A stretch of DNA of 36,746 nt from an uncultured Bacilli bacterium (GTDB lineage: Bacteria; Bacillota_I; Bacilli_A; RF39; UBA660): positions 1-36,746 of the forward strand of contig CANRJW010000012.1 of the NCBI GenBank assembly GCA_947631035.1, given 5' to 3'. The translations under genes and the position numbers were made by a program. The notes below the pieces were generated by a model, which worked only from the letters and a program-made list of their open reading frames with translations, was not told the origin of the DNA and searched no databases. Numbering within the stretch: the first letter of the stretch is position 1; every line of letters starts with the position of its first letter. Below, piece after piece: positions 24,065 to 32,333 of this stretch.

Positions 24065-25497
24065 GCTTCTTTCACCTTTTTCTTAATAGGATTTTTACGG
24101 GCAAGTAATTTGCTACGTTTGGTATCGTTTACATATTTCACTTTGAAAAGCGTTTTTTTAATATAAGTAAAATCAAAAGGAACAATTGGATAGTAATATG
24201 GTTTTCCTGCGGTTTTGACACTCGTAATATGAATACAATAATAAATGAAACCTAAAGCAATACCAAAAAGACCATACATGGAAGCCAATATTAGAAAGAT
24301 AAAACGAAAATACCGAATTGCATTAATAACCTCGAGTTCGGTGAAAATAAGGCTGGTTATAAAAGTAAAAGCAATAATGATAATCATAATGGGGCTCACA
24401 ATTCCTGCGGCAACAGCGGCTTCTCCTAAAACTAGGGCACCGAGTATAGAAATAGCACTTCCATAACTACTTGGAAAACGTAAATCACTTTCTCTTAAAA
24501 TTTCACAGACAATAATCATGACAATGGCTTCGATAATGGTGGGGAAGGGAACTTCAGCATTCTGCATCGCAAAATTGACGAGCAAACTTGTTGGAATCGT
24601 TTCCATGTTGTAATTTACTAAAGCAATGTAAACCCCTGGAATCATCATGGTTAAGAAAAAGGAAGCAAAACGTAAAATTTTTAAGAAATTGACATTAACA
24701 TTTCGATTGTAATTGTCAACCACTGGATTAATAAAATCGGCAAAGAAAGCTGGCAAGATTAAAACAAAAGGAGAAGTATCAACCATAATGCATACTTTTC
24801 CTTCTAATAGAGCAGTCGCAATAACATCCGGTCTTTCACTTTGTGAAACAGTGGGAAAGGGCGTTGTTTCATCTTCTGATAAAATATTGGCAACAATTCC
24901 GGCATCAATAATGCCATCAACATCAATTTTTGAAAGTTTGTCTTTGATACCATTTACAATTTTCATATCCGTGATATCATCAAAATATAAAATTTGGACT
25001 TTGGTATTCGTTTTTCTTCCCATGTTTAAATCGTCACTTTTTAAGTGACTGGATTTAATACGACGTTTTAAAAGCCCTAAATTAATTTGAATGTTTTCAG
25101 TAAAAGCATCACTCGGTCCATAAATAGATTTTTGTACTTCTGGAACACTTACACTTCGATTGATATCGGCTTTGGTTTCAAAAGCAAGAATTTCATTTTC
25201 CGTTAAAACTAAAGTAAACCCGTTGGTTAAGTAATACTCCATTTGGTCGGGTTCTTCTATTTTGACTGTATTGGGTCCCGGTATAATACTTGCAATATCT
25301 TTTTTCTTAACATTTTTTAAATTATTGATTCTCGTTAAACCTTTTAAAATATAATCATTTACTTTGTCACTACCGGTGACAGTTTCTAAATAAATAACGT
25401 AAATATCATGAAAATGTTTGGTACTTATTTTTTTGACAATAAAATCGGTATTTTTTGCAAATTCTTTTTTCAAGCGTTCTAAAAGTTCTTCTTGCAT
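24061..25497 (-). CDS. gerA: Spore germination receptor subunit GerA family
   Basis: 478 residues from the ATG at 25497, preceded by TGGTGATT; longer starts up to 25611 run through the promoter. A soluble N-terminal half (GPNTVKIEEPDQMEYYLTNG, then KSIYGPSDAFTENIQINLGL, the hallmark of the family, near 130-150) is followed by a hydrophobic half with several membrane helices and a basic C-terminus. The A subunit is the proposed ion-channel part of the nutrient receptor. It is first in a three-gene operon with overlapping stop/start codons. A sigma-G-like promoter lies directly upstream. Confidence 0.94.
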   Translation of the reverse strand: MQEELLERLKKEFAKNTDFIVKKISTKHFHDIYVIYLETVTGSDKVNDYILKGLTRINNLKNVKKKDIASIIPGPNTVKIEEPDQMEYYLTNGFTLVLTENEILAFETKADINRSVSVPEVQKSIYGPSDAFTENIQINLGLLKRRIKSSHLKSDDLNMGRKTNTKVQILYFDDITDMKIVNGIKDKLSKIDVDGIIDAGIVANILSEDETTPFPTVSQSERPDVIATALLEGKVCIMVDTSPFVLILPAFFADFINPVVDNYNRNVNVNFLKILRFASFFLTMMIPGVYIALVNYNMETIPTSLLVNFAMQNAEVPFPTIIEAIVMIIVCEILRESDLRFPSSYGSAISILGALVLGEAAVAAGIVSPIMIIIIAFTFITSLIFTELEVINAIRYFRFIFLILASMYGLFGIALGFIYYCIHITSVKTAGKPYYYPIVPFDFTYIKKTLFKVKYVNDTKRSKLLARKNPIKKKVKEA

Positions 25498-25512
25498 GTT
25501 AATCACCATTTT

Positions 25513-25541
25513 TAGTATGAGCGAAAAAAAGACTGTTATAC
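25513..25541 (-). promoter_or_regulatory. Sigma-G-type promoter of the ger operon
   Basis: On the minus strand GTATA (25541-25537) is separated by 17 bp from CATACTA (25519-25513). Both match the forespore sigma-G pattern known for gerA operons. The start codon at 25497 then has a leader of only about 10 nt. Confidence 0.6.
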
Positions 25542-25575
25542 GGAAAGTTCGTGTATAATAGAAGTGGTGTTTGTT

Positions 25576-26775
25576 ATGTATGAAGTAGAAATTGAACGAT
25601 TGGATGACCAAGGAAGAGGAATTGCTTTTGTTGAAAGTAAGATTACGTTTATTAATATGGCGTTGCCGAAAGAAAGGGTCGTTTGTAAAATTACTAAGGA
25701 AACGTCTAAATACAATGTTGGAGAAGTTATCGAATACAAGAAAAAAAGTCCATTACGAGTAACGGAAAAGTGCCCGTATTTTTCGGTATGTGGTGGGTGT
25801 CAATTAGAACATCTACCTTACGAAGAAACACTTGCCTTTAAAAAAGCTAAAGTCGAACGTATTTTAAACAAAGAACATCTAAGTTATCCGGAAATTGAAG
25901 TAGTAAAAAATGAATCTCCTTATTTTTATCGCAATAAACTTTCTTTAAAAATTGAAAGTGGCCAAATTGGTTTTTATGAAGAAGAAAGTCATCGTTTAAT
26001 CCGAGTAGAGAAGTGTTTGCTTGCTCGTCCTTGTTTAAATGATACGCTTGAAGATTTAAAAAAACTTGCCATCCAAAATGGAGAAGTTCTACTTCGTTGT
26101 AATACGAATAATGAAGTGCTAATTGCACTAAAAACGAAAGAAAAGATTGCTTTTGACGAAAAAATTTTTTCAAATGTAAAACTTGTTGGATTTGTTTTAA
26201 ATGAAAAGTGTATTTTTGGAACTCCTTATTTTTATGAACGAATGAATCATTTGCTTTTTAAAGTGAGTTATGATGCTTTCTTTCAAGTGAATCCTTTTGT
26301 TGCCAGTCTTTTATTTCAAGAAGTAGAAGATAATATTGATAAGACCACAACCGTTCTGGATTTGTATTCGGGGGTAGGTGTTCTTGGGTTAATGGCTAGT
26401 AAAAAAGCCGATAAAGTGATTAGTATTGAAATTATTAAAAATGCTGTTTTAAATAATATCGAAAATGGTAAGTTAAATCATTCTCTTAATATCTATCCTG
26501 TTTTAGGGGATGCTAAAGAGGTCGTTTCGAAACTAAAAGAAGAGTTCGATACCATTTTAGTAGACCCACCAAGAAAAGGATTAGACCAAAATTCTTTGCA
26601 ACTTCTTTTAAAAAGTAATGCTAAAAAAATTATTTATATTTCCTGTGATCCTTTTACTTTAGCAAGAGATTTAAAAGAATTACAAAAGGTTTATGAAATC
26701 AAAAAATTGATAATCTTTGATATGTTTAGTTATACATATCATGTGGAAAGTCTTGTTGTTTTAAGTTTAAGATAA
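25576..26775 (+). CDS. rlmCD: 23S rRNA (uracil-5-)-methyltransferase, RlmCD/RumA type
   Basis: 399 residues: N-terminal TRAM RNA-binding domain (about 1-55), iron-sulfur cysteines in CPYFSVCGGCQLEH (about 71-84), and a SAM-binding methyltransferase domain. The latter has FFQVNPFVA, VLDLYSGVGVLGLMAS (near 260), VDPPRKGL, and the catalytic cysteine in IYISCDPFTLARDL near residue 358. It makes 5-methyluridine in 23S rRNA. ATG 25576 follows TATAAT at 25554-25559. The C-terminal motif is FDMFSYTYHVESLVVL, where most relatives have a P-Q-T-x-H-V-E pattern. A displaced second copy of that end lies beyond the AbiE pair. Confidence 0.93.
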   Translation: MYEVEIERLDDQGRGIAFVESKITFINMALPKERVVCKITKETSKYNVGEVIEYKKKSPLRVTEKCPYFSVCGGCQLEHLPYEETLAFKKAKVERILNKEHLSYPEIEVVKNESPYFYRNKLSLKIESGQIGFYEEESHRLIRVEKCLLARPCLNDTLEDLKKLAIQNGEVLLRCNTNNEVLIALKTKEKIAFDEKIFSNVKLVGFVLNEKCIFGTPYFYERMNHLLFKVSYDAFFQVNPFVASLLFQEVEDNIDKTTTVLDLYSGVGVLGLMASKKADKVISIEIIKNAVLNNIENGKLNHSLNIYPVLGDAKEVVSKLKEEFDTILVDPPRKGLDQNSLQLLLKSNAKKIIYISCDPFTLARDLKELQKVYEIKKLIIFDMFSYTYHVESLVVLSLR

Positions 26776-26798
26776 GTAACAAAAATTGAGAAGTAACC
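26740..26798 (+). repeat. Left copy of imperfect direct repeat flanking the AbiE cassette
   Basis: From CATGTGGAAAGTCTTG at the rlmCD 3' end to AAAAATTGAGAAGTAACC after its stop. It matches 28374-28420 (CATATGGAAAGTTTTT ... AAAAATTGAGAATATAACC) with substitutions and a gap. Confidence 0.6.
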
Positions 26799-26842
26799 TT
26801 TATATATAATACTTAAAAAAATAAAAAATTTTCAAAAAACTA

Positions 26843-26878
26843 TTCACTTTTAAACTGATAAATGATAAAATTTCAGTT
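26843..26878 (+). promoter_or_regulatory. Promoter and possible operator of the second abiE pair
   Basis: TTCACT (26843-26848), 17 bp, TAAAAT (26866-26871). AACTGA (26853-26858) and TCAGTT (26873-26878) form an inverted repeat around the -10, a plausible AbiEi site. Confidence 0.45.
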
Positions 26879-26900
26879 AGAAAGGGAACGACGTGAAATT

Positions 26901-27491
26901 ATGAATTATGATAAAATTTTAAAAATTGTTGAAAAAAATAATGGCTATATTACAACAAAAGAAGTTGTAAATAATGGAATCGAAAGAAAATTTTTAACAA
27001 ATATGGTAAAGAGAGGAACGTTAGTTAGAATTTCCAAGGGTTATTATGGCTTACCAAATTATATTGTAGATGAATATTACAAAATTGCCTCTAAAAGTAA
27101 AAATGCTAGATTTTCAATGGCAACAGCGTTATATTTACATAATTTATCTAACCGTAATCCGTTAGTATATAACATCACTTTACCTAATGATTATAGTGGC
27201 GTTTTACAAAAAGATAAAAATGTAATTATTAATTTTGTAAATAGAAATATTTTAGATTTAGGAGTAATAGAAATGACATCTCCTTTTGGTATGAAGATTA
27301 AAGTATATGATATTGAGAGAACTATTTGTGATATTATCAAAAATAAAAATAAAATCGACGGAGAAATATTTGGAAAAGCATTAAAAGATTATGCTAGAAG
27401 TAAAAACAAAAATTTAAGCAAACTTACAAAGTATGCTAAAATTATGAAAATTGAAAAGAAAGTAAGTGAATACATGGAGGTATTGCTATAG
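26901..27491 (+). CDS. abiEi: AbiEi family antitoxin, second pair
   Basis: 196 residues from ATG 26901. A clear N-terminal winged helix (KILKIVEKNNGYITTKEVVN, then RGTLVRISKGYYGLPN, about 5-53) precedes the antitoxin body with FSMATALYLHNLSNRNPL and VYDIERTICDIIKNKNKID (about 152-170). It is only distantly related to the antitoxin at 15645, so the two pairs were acquired separately. The ribosome-binding site is not strong (GGGA about 13 nt upstream); an in-frame ATG at 26862 overlaps the -10 box and is rejected. Stop and next start share one base at 27491. Confidence 0.88.
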   Translation: MNYDKILKIVEKNNGYITTKEVVNNGIERKFLTNMVKRGTLVRISKGYYGLPNYIVDEYYKIASKSKNARFSMATALYLHNLSNRNPLVYNITLPNDYSGVLQKDKNVIINFVNRNILDLGVIEMTSPFGMKIKVYDIERTICDIIKNKNKIDGEIFGKALKDYARSKNKNLSKLTKYAKIMKIEKKVSEYMEVLL

Positions 27492-28342
27492 TGAACAAAG
27501 ACAAATTAAAAAATATTATTGCAAAACAAGCAAAAGGAAATAGTAATGTATCGTCACAACTATATCAAATGTATTTTTTTGAACATATTTTAGAAAGACT
27601 TTCTAAGAGCAAATATAAACATAATATTATTTTAAAGGGTGGGCTATTACTTTCTTCTATAATTGGTGTAGACGTTCGGACAACAAGGGATATGGATGCT
27701 ACATTAAAAAGTTTGCCACTTGAAAAAGACAATGTTATAGAAATAATAACTGAAATATTAAATGTGGAAGTTGATGATGAAATAAAATTTGAAATTGAAA
27801 GCGTTAAAGACATAAGGGAAGAAAGTGCATATGGAGGATTTAAGATAAATATTTTAGCAACTATGGACAATTTAAAGGTTTATCTTGCTATAGAACTTAC
27901 AACTGGAGATAAAATAACTCCTAGAGAAACCCGCTATATGTATAGTTCCCATTTTGAGGATAAAAAGATTCCGATTCTAGCCTACACATTGGAAACTCTT
28001 ATTGCTGAAAAATATCAAACGGTTATAGATAGAGATATTTATAATACTAGAATGAAAGATTTCTATGATATTTATGTTTTGATAAATGATAATAAAGAAA
28101 AAATAAATTTTAAAAATCTTGTTTTAGCAATACAAAATACTTTTAAATATAGAGAAACTGAATTAAATATAAAAAACATCAAAGAGCAATTAAAGAATAT
28201 GATGTCAAATGAACAACTTATTAAATTATGGAAAAGTTATCAAATTACTGCGCCATATTCTAGTAACATATCTTTTGAGAGTTTATTTGATTCATTAGAA
28301 TATATAACTAATATTTTAAGTGAAGAAATGGTAACTATATAA
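27491..28342 (+). CDS. abiEii: AbiEii family nucleotidyltransferase toxin, second pair
   Basis: 283 residues from GTG 27491 with GGAGGT at 27478-27482 nearby. Motifs: HNIILKGGLLLSSIIGVD (about 39-56), TTRDMDATLKSLP (about 59-71, DxD), ETLIAEKYQTVIDRDIYN then TRMKDFYDIYVL (about 168-198). Same fold and proposed tRNA nucleotidyltransferase activity as the toxin at 16187 but weak sequence similarity. The pair stands alone between an intact rlmCD gene and a relic rlmCD 3' end. Confidence 0.9.
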   Translation: MNKDKLKNIIAKQAKGNSNVSSQLYQMYFFEHILERLSKSKYKHNIILKGGLLLSSIIGVDVRTTRDMDATLKSLPLEKDNVIEIITEILNVEVDDEIKFEIESVKDIREESAYGGFKINILATMDNLKVYLAIELTTGDKITPRETRYMYSSHFEDKKIPILAYTLETLIAEKYQTVIDRDIYNTRMKDFYDIYVLINDNKEKINFKNLVLAIQNTFKYRETELNIKNIKEQLKNMMSNEQLIKLWKSYQITAPYSSNISFESLFDSLEYITNILSEEMVTI

Positions 28343-28418
28343 AATTTGATATATTCATACTGGGCAAACTAGTCATATGGAAAGTTTTTGTGTTTTAGAA
28401 AAAAAATTGAGAATATAA
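28342..28418 (+). pseudogene. Displaced, frameshifted 3' end of an rlmCD-type gene
   Basis: KFDIF is encoded at 28342-28356 and, one frame over, GQTSHMESFCVLEKKLRI followed by TAA at 28416-28418. The T-S-H-M-E-S block is the conserved C-terminus of RlmCD/TrmA-type methyltransferases and corresponds to YTYHVES in the intact gene. It lies just after the AbiE toxin stop. It also forms the right copy of the imperfect repeat (28374-28420). Confidence 0.65.
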
Positions 28419-28426
28419 CCAAATGA

Positions 28427-28455
28427 AAATTGTGTCACTTTTAGTGGCACAATTT
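28427..28455. terminator. Long hairpin between the rlmCD relic and the ZIP gene
   Basis: A 13-bp stem (28427-28439 with 28443-28455, one G-U/T-G pair) and 3-nt loop. A short U-rich tail follows only on the minus strand, so it probably terminates the ZIP gene. Confidence 0.6.
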
Positions 28456-28481
28456 AGTTCTAATGAATTAAAATGCTTTCT

Positions 28482-29282
28482 TTAACCAAGGGCAACGTCT
28501 AATATCATCATGACCGAAAAGCCAATTAAAGTAAATAGGGCCATGACATCTTTTTTCTTATTTGTTTGACTTTCTGGAATTAATTCTTCTACCACAACAT
28601 AAATCATAGCTCCTGCAGCAAAGGCAAGCAAATAAGGAAGTAAGATACGTACTTTAATAACCAGTATGGCACCAATAATACCAGCAATTGGTTCTACAAT
28701 TCCACTTAATTGTCCCAGAAAGAAGGCTTTATTACGACTCATACCTTCACGACGAAGTGGCATACTAACGGCAGTTCCTTCCGGGAAATTTTGAAGCCCA
28801 ATTCCTAAAGCAAGCGTCCATGCAGCAGCAAGAGTTGCTCCATCTAGTCCATAAACAACAGAGCCAAAAGCTACTCCAACGGCCATGCCTTCTGGGACAT
28901 TATGAATCGTGATCGATGCAATTAACATAAAGCAACGTTTAAAACTACTTTTTCTTTCTTTTTTGTGGTGTATTTCAAAGACATCGTAGATTTTATCTCC
29001 AACAAAAAGAAGTAACCCTCCTAAGAAAAAACCAATGAACACTACAAGCCAAGCCGTTAAATTTAAGTTTTCAGCCATGGTAATCGCTGGGGCTATTAAA
29101 GAAAAGAAAGATGCAGCAATCATGACTCCTCCGGCAAATCCTAACATACCATCCATAATATTTTTATTGATATTTTTAAAAAAATAAACCAAGGCCGCAC
29201 CAATTGCGGTGATACTCCAAGTAAAAAGAGTAGCGATTCCTGCCTGAATAATCGGATGCAAATTTAAAAAATACTCAATCAT
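28482..29282 (-). CDS. ZIP family metal transporter
   Basis: 266 residues with about eight membrane helices. The two ZIP metal motifs are explicit: SITIHNVPEGMAVGVAFG in TM4 (about 128-145) and GIGLQNFPEGTAVSMPLRR in TM5 (about 163-181). A cytoplasmic His/Lys-rich loop, EIHHKKERK, precedes TM4. It should import zinc or another divalent metal across the cell membrane. AAGGAGTGAATCT before the ATG at 29282 confirms the start. Single gene; no metal-responsive operator is obvious. Confidence 0.93.
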   Translation of the reverse strand: MIEYFLNLHPIIQAGIATLFTWSITAIGAALVYFFKNINKNIMDGMLGFAGGVMIAASFFSLIAPAITMAENLNLTAWLVVFIGFFLGGLLLFVGDKIYDVFEIHHKKERKSSFKRCFMLIASITIHNVPEGMAVGVAFGSVVYGLDGATLAAAWTLALGIGLQNFPEGTAVSMPLRREGMSRNKAFFLGQLSGIVEPIAGIIGAILVIKVRILLPYLLAFAAGAMIYVVVEELIPESQTNKKKDVMALFTLIGFSVMMILDVALG

Positions 29283-29338
29283 AGATTCACTCCTTACTTT
29301 TATAATCTATGAATCTTTTCGATTTCGTTCTAGGCTTA

Positions 29339-29347
29339 TGGTATAAT
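29339..29347 (+). promoter_or_regulatory. Extended -10 promoter of trmL
   Basis: TGGTATAAT, a consensus extended -10, 24 bp ahead of the start codon. No good -35 is seen, which such promoters tolerate. Confidence 0.5.
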
Positions 29348-29370
29348 AAAAGAGTTTAGGAGTGAGTTTT

Positions 29371-29880
29371 ATGCTTAATGTTGTTTTATTCGAACCAGAA
29401 ATACCTGGAAATACAGGAAATATCATGCGTACATGTGTTGCTACCAACACAAAGTTACATTTAATAAAACCTTTAGGTTTTTCTCTTGATGATAAATATA
29501 TCAAAAGAAGTGGTGTTAATTATATTGAGAATTGCGATTACACCGTTTATGAAAATATTGAAGATTTCTTTTCCAAAAATGAAGGAACTTATTATTTTTT
29601 AACACGCTATGGTCACAAACCTCATACGAGTTTTGATTATAGCAATAAGAAGGAAAATATTTACTTTTTCTTTGGGAAAGAAAGTACTGGAATTCCACCA
29701 AAAATTCTAAAACCATATATTGATTATTGTATGCGTATTCCCATGACCGATAAAGTGCGTGCTTTAAATCTTTCGAATACCGTTGCCATCATGCTTTATG
29801 AAGCTTTAAGACAACAAGATTATCGAGATTTATTAAGAGAAGAACCTCATAAAAGTAAAAATTTTATTGAAGAATCTTAG
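29371..29880 (+). CDS. trmL: tRNA (cytidine/uridine-34-2'-O)-methyltransferase TrmL
   Basis: 169 residues, the compact SPOUT methyltransferase size. MLNVVLFEPEIPGNTGNIMR opens the protein (motif 1), HLIKPLGFSLDD follows (about 31-42), then FFGKESTGIPPKIL (about 98-111), and motif 3 is RIPMTDKVRALNLSNTVAIM (about 122-141). It methylates the wobble ribose in certain leucine tRNAs. AGGAGTG before ATG 29371. Confidence 0.94.
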   Translation: MLNVVLFEPEIPGNTGNIMRTCVATNTKLHLIKPLGFSLDDKYIKRSGVNYIENCDYTVYENIEDFFSKNEGTYYFLTRYGHKPHTSFDYSNKKENIYFFFGKESTGIPPKILKPYIDYCMRIPMTDKVRALNLSNTVAIMLYEALRQQDYRDLLREEPHKSKNFIEES

Positions 29881-29933
29881 TCTTTTTTTCTTTCAAGTAC
29901 ATATAGTTTAGTAAAGTATTTGAAGGAGGAAAT

Positions 29934-30194
29934 ATGGAAATATTAAAAGTATCATCAAAATCAAACCCTAGTAAGGTTGCAGGAGCGATTGCCAATATTT
30001 ATCGCGAAAGTAAAAGTGTGGAAATTCAAACGATTGGAGCAGGAAGCTTAAATCAAGCGATTAAAGCCATTGCGATTGCTAGAGGTTTTGTTGCGCCAAG
30101 TGGAGAAAATTTGGTCGTTATTCCAGCATTCAGTGATATTGTGATTAATGGTGAACAAAAAACAGCCATTAAATTAATTGTAGAAGCAAAATAA
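29934..30194 (+). CDS. spoVS: Stage V sporulation protein S
   Basis: 86 residues, exactly the SpoVS length, with the conserved run EILKVSSKSNPSKVAGAIA at the start, IGAGSLNQAIKAIAIARGF in the middle and LVVIPAFSDI. It is a small Alba-like nucleic-acid-binding protein that affects septation and coat assembly during sporulation. AAGGAGGA before ATG 29934; terminator overlaps the stop codon. I found no clear sigma-H site upstream. Confidence 0.96.
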   Translation: MEILKVSSKSNPSKVAGAIANIYRESKSVEIQTIGAGSLNQAIKAIAIARGFVAPSGENLVVIPAFSDIVINGEQKTAIKLIVEAK

Positions 30195-30206
30195 TGCTTC
30201 TTTTTT
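30182..30206 (+). terminator. spoVS terminator
   Basis: AGAAGCA (30182-30188) / TGCTTCT (30195-30201), 6-nt loop containing the stop codon, T tail. Confidence 0.8.
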
Positions 30207-30210
30207 GGTT

Positions 30211-30238
30211 AAAAAAAATACACTCTTTGGTGTATTTT
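30211..30238 (-). terminator. Terminator of the two-gene minus-strand operon
   Basis: AAAATACAC (30215-30223) / GTGTATTTT (30230-30238), 6-nt loop. Eight A at 30211-30218 become the U tail on the minus strand. Confidence 0.8.
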
Positions 30239-30638
30239 AATGATTTCCAAGTAAAGCCATTGCAACTATAAAACCAATGTTTAATAAGATAACAAGTACA
30301 ACAGTTGCACTTACGTAACCGGCTTTATCTAATTTTCTTGTATAAGAGGCTTCTTGATTCATTTCTTGAGACTCCATTTTTTCTCTAAAATCCGTTATGA
30401 CTGTAACTTCTTGAGGAGTAGGATTTTCCTTGGCTACTAAACTAGCCAATTTTCTTTTATATTCAGCATAAATACTTTCTGTCGCAGGAGAAATAAGAGA
30501 ACTATTTTCTTCACATCTGGTAATAAAATCTTCAAATATCTTTTTTTGCATAATTTCCTTTGGCGTTAATTCTTCTGTTTTAGAAAGAAGTGTAAAATAT
30601 TCTTCTACTGTTATGATTTCATTTTCACTAGCTTCCAT
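30237..30638 (-). CDS. Hypothetical tail-anchored protein
   Basis: 133 residues: a charged helical N-terminal region of about 100 residues and one C-terminal membrane helix (GYVSATVVLVILLNIGFIVA, about 107-126) followed by only a few residues. That is the layout of a tail-anchored membrane protein. AAGGAGG upstream of ATG 30638. It overlaps the end of the preceding gene by 11 bp, so the two are translationally linked. Family not recognised. Confidence 0.75.
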   Translation of the reverse strand: MEASENEIITVEEYFTLLSKTEELTPKEIMQKKIFEDFITRCEENSSLISPATESIYAEYKRKLASLVAKENPTPQEVTVITDFREKMESQEMNQEASYTRKLDKAGYVSATVVLVILLNIGFIVAMALLGNH

Positions 30639-30936
30639 ATTCTTGTAACCTCCTTGTTTTATTGGCTAAATCTTTTTCTTTCATTTTCATGGCATCGACA
30701 TGCAAACGTATGACATCAAATAATTCCTGTGCTTTCAATTGGTATATATTTTGAAAAAGAATAGGATTTAAAAGGATATCTTGCATGTAAATATCTCGAA
30801 TATCAATTTTTTGATTTTGATACATGAGATAATGTCCATCCGTTTGTAATAAAGATAATTGAGGATTTCTTTCTTTCCAAGATGTTACATAAGCAACATT
30901 AATATTTTGGTTAGAATTGTTTGGTGAGTTGCTCAT
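30628..30936 (-). CDS. Hypothetical cytoplasmic protein, first gene of a two-gene operon
   Basis: 102 residues, soluble, helix-rich, with an Asn/Ser-rich N-terminus (MSNSPNNSNQNINVAYVTSW). Then comes LQTDGHYLMYQNQKIDIRDI and a Lys/Glu-rich C-terminus. No known domain seen. A strong AAGGAGG precedes the ATG at 30936, and a near-consensus promoter lies at 30967-30995 on the minus strand. Likely works with the tail-anchored protein downstream. Confidence 0.75.
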   Translation of the reverse strand: MSNSPNNSNQNINVAYVTSWKERNPQLSLLQTDGHYLMYQNQKIDIRDIYMQDILLNPILFQNIYQLKAQELFDVIRLHVDAMKMKEKDLANKTRRLQEYGS

Positions 30937-30966
30937 GATTAAGTCCTCCTTATTATTACAGTAACT

Positions 30967-31024
30967 ATTATAGCAAAAACATTATTGAATTTCAATTGTT
31001 TAAACAAATCTTTTGTTGTATAAT
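30967..31024. promoter_or_regulatory. Back-to-back promoters with shared palindrome (minus operon / sufB)
   Basis: Minus strand: TTGAAA (30995-30990), 17 bp, TATAAT (30972-30967) with extended TGC. Plus strand for sufB: TTGTTT (30996-31001), 17 bp, TATAAT (31019-31024). The two -35 boxes touch. The perfect 12-bp palindrome TTGTTTAAACAA (30996-31007) covers the sufB -35. Confidence 0.6.
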
Positions 31025-31040
31025 CTTTTTGTGATGTTTT

Positions 31041-32333
31041 ATGGAAAAAAAATTATCCAAAGAATTTATCATTCAGTTATCGAAATCGAAGAAAGAACCC
31101 GAGTGGATGTTAGAATTTCGTTTGAAATCTTATGAGAAATTTTTAGAATTAGAAAATCCTACTTTTGGTCCTTTAATTGATTTTTCTTTTGATGAAATCT
31201 TGTATTATAAAAATGAACAAGAAAAATTTAGTGATGATTGGGAAAAGGTAGATAAAAATGTCAGGAATACTTTTTGTAATTTAGGAGTCATAGATGCCGA
31301 AGAAAAGTATTTGGATGGTGTATCCAACCAATACGAAAGTGAAGTTGTTTATCACAAACAAAAAACAGATAAAGAGATTATCTTTTTAAGTACCGATGAA
31401 GCTTTACAACAATACCCTGAGCTTTTTAGAGAATATTTTAATCATTTGGTGAAATACGATGAAAATAAATACACGGCTTTAAATGGAGCTGTTTGGAGTG
31501 GGGGTACGTTTATTTATATTCCGAAAAATACTACGTTAGATCGTCCTTTACAAAGTTATTTTCGCATTGATACCGAGAATTTAGGACAATTTGAAAGAAC
31601 GATTATTATTGTGGATGAAGGGGCTAGTTTGGAATACATCGAAGGATGTACGGCAAGAAGTTATTCCAAGAATTCTTTACATGCGGGTGTTGTGGAAATT
31701 TATGTGAAAAAGAATGCTTCGATGCGTTATTCAACCATTCAAAATTGGAGTACGGATGTTTACAATTTAGTTACCAAACGGGCTATCGTTGAGGATTATG
31801 GCAAGATGGAATGGATTGATGGGAATATTGGCAGTAAAGTCACCATGAAATACCCTTGTTGTATTTTAAAAGGCGATTATGCAACAGGAAATTCAATTAG
31901 TGTTGCTTATGCCAAAAAAGGGCAAAGATTAGATGCGGGAGCCAAAATGATTCATCTTGGTAAAAATACCAAAAGTAATATTTTAAGTAAATCAATTGCA
32001 GAAAGTGGAGGAGTTTGTAATTATCGGGGAACTTCTCGTATTACTTCTTCTGCGACAAATAGTGTTGCAGAAGTAAAGTGTGATACTATTTTAATGGATG
32101 AATACTCGAAAAGTGATACCTATCCAACCAATATTGTGGAAAACAATTCTTCTAAGATTGCTCATGAAGCTACGGTTTCAAAAGTAGATGAAGAAAAACT
32201 TTTCTATTTAATGAGTAATGGACTTACAGAAGAAAGAGCAAAAGAACTTATTATTACTGGATTTATCTCTGATTTTAAAAAAGAATTACCTATGGAATAT
32301 GCTGTTGAACTAAATCGTTTGTTGAAAGAATAA
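31041..32333 (+). CDS. sufB: Fe-S cluster assembly scaffold SufB
   Basis: 430 residues, about 35 shorter than the usual 465. Family blocks: KKEPEWMLEFRLKSYEKFL (about 15-33), VWSGGTFIYIPK (near 152), IVDEGASLEYIEGCTARSY (near 192), GVVEIYVKKNASMRYSTIQNW, GNIGSKVTMKYPCCILKG and a final ISDFKKELPMEYAVELNRLL. SufB with SufC and SufD forms the scaffold for Fe-S assembly in Firmicutes. Here it is alone: no sufC, sufD, sufS or sufU adjoins it, and it has its own promoter and terminator. The ribosome-binding site before ATG 31041 is weak (TGTGATG). Confidence 0.93.
   Translation: MEKKLSKEFIIQLSKSKKEPEWMLEFRLKSYEKFLELENPTFGPLIDFSFDEILYYKNEQEKFSDDWEKVDKNVRNTFCNLGVIDAEEKYLDGVSNQYESEVVYHKQKTDKEIIFLSTDEALQQYPELFREYFNHLVKYDENKYTALNGAVWSGGTFIYIPKNTTLDRPLQSYFRIDTENLGQFERTIIIVDEGASLEYIEGCTARSYSKNSLHAGVVEIYVKKNASMRYSTIQNWSTDVYNLVTKRAIVEDYGKMEWIDGNIGSKVTMKYPCCILKGDYATGNSISVAYAKKGQRLDAGAKMIHLGKNTKSNILSKSIAESGGVCNYRGTSRITSSATNSVAEVKCDTILMDEYSKSDTYPTNIVENNSSKIAHEATVSKVDEEKLFYLMSNGLTEERAKELIITGFISDFKKELPMEYAVELNRLLKE

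Noticed and set aside
24245-25048. Plus-strand frames within gerA
   Set aside because: They are antisense shadows of a well-supported gerA reading frame and lack ribosome-binding sites.
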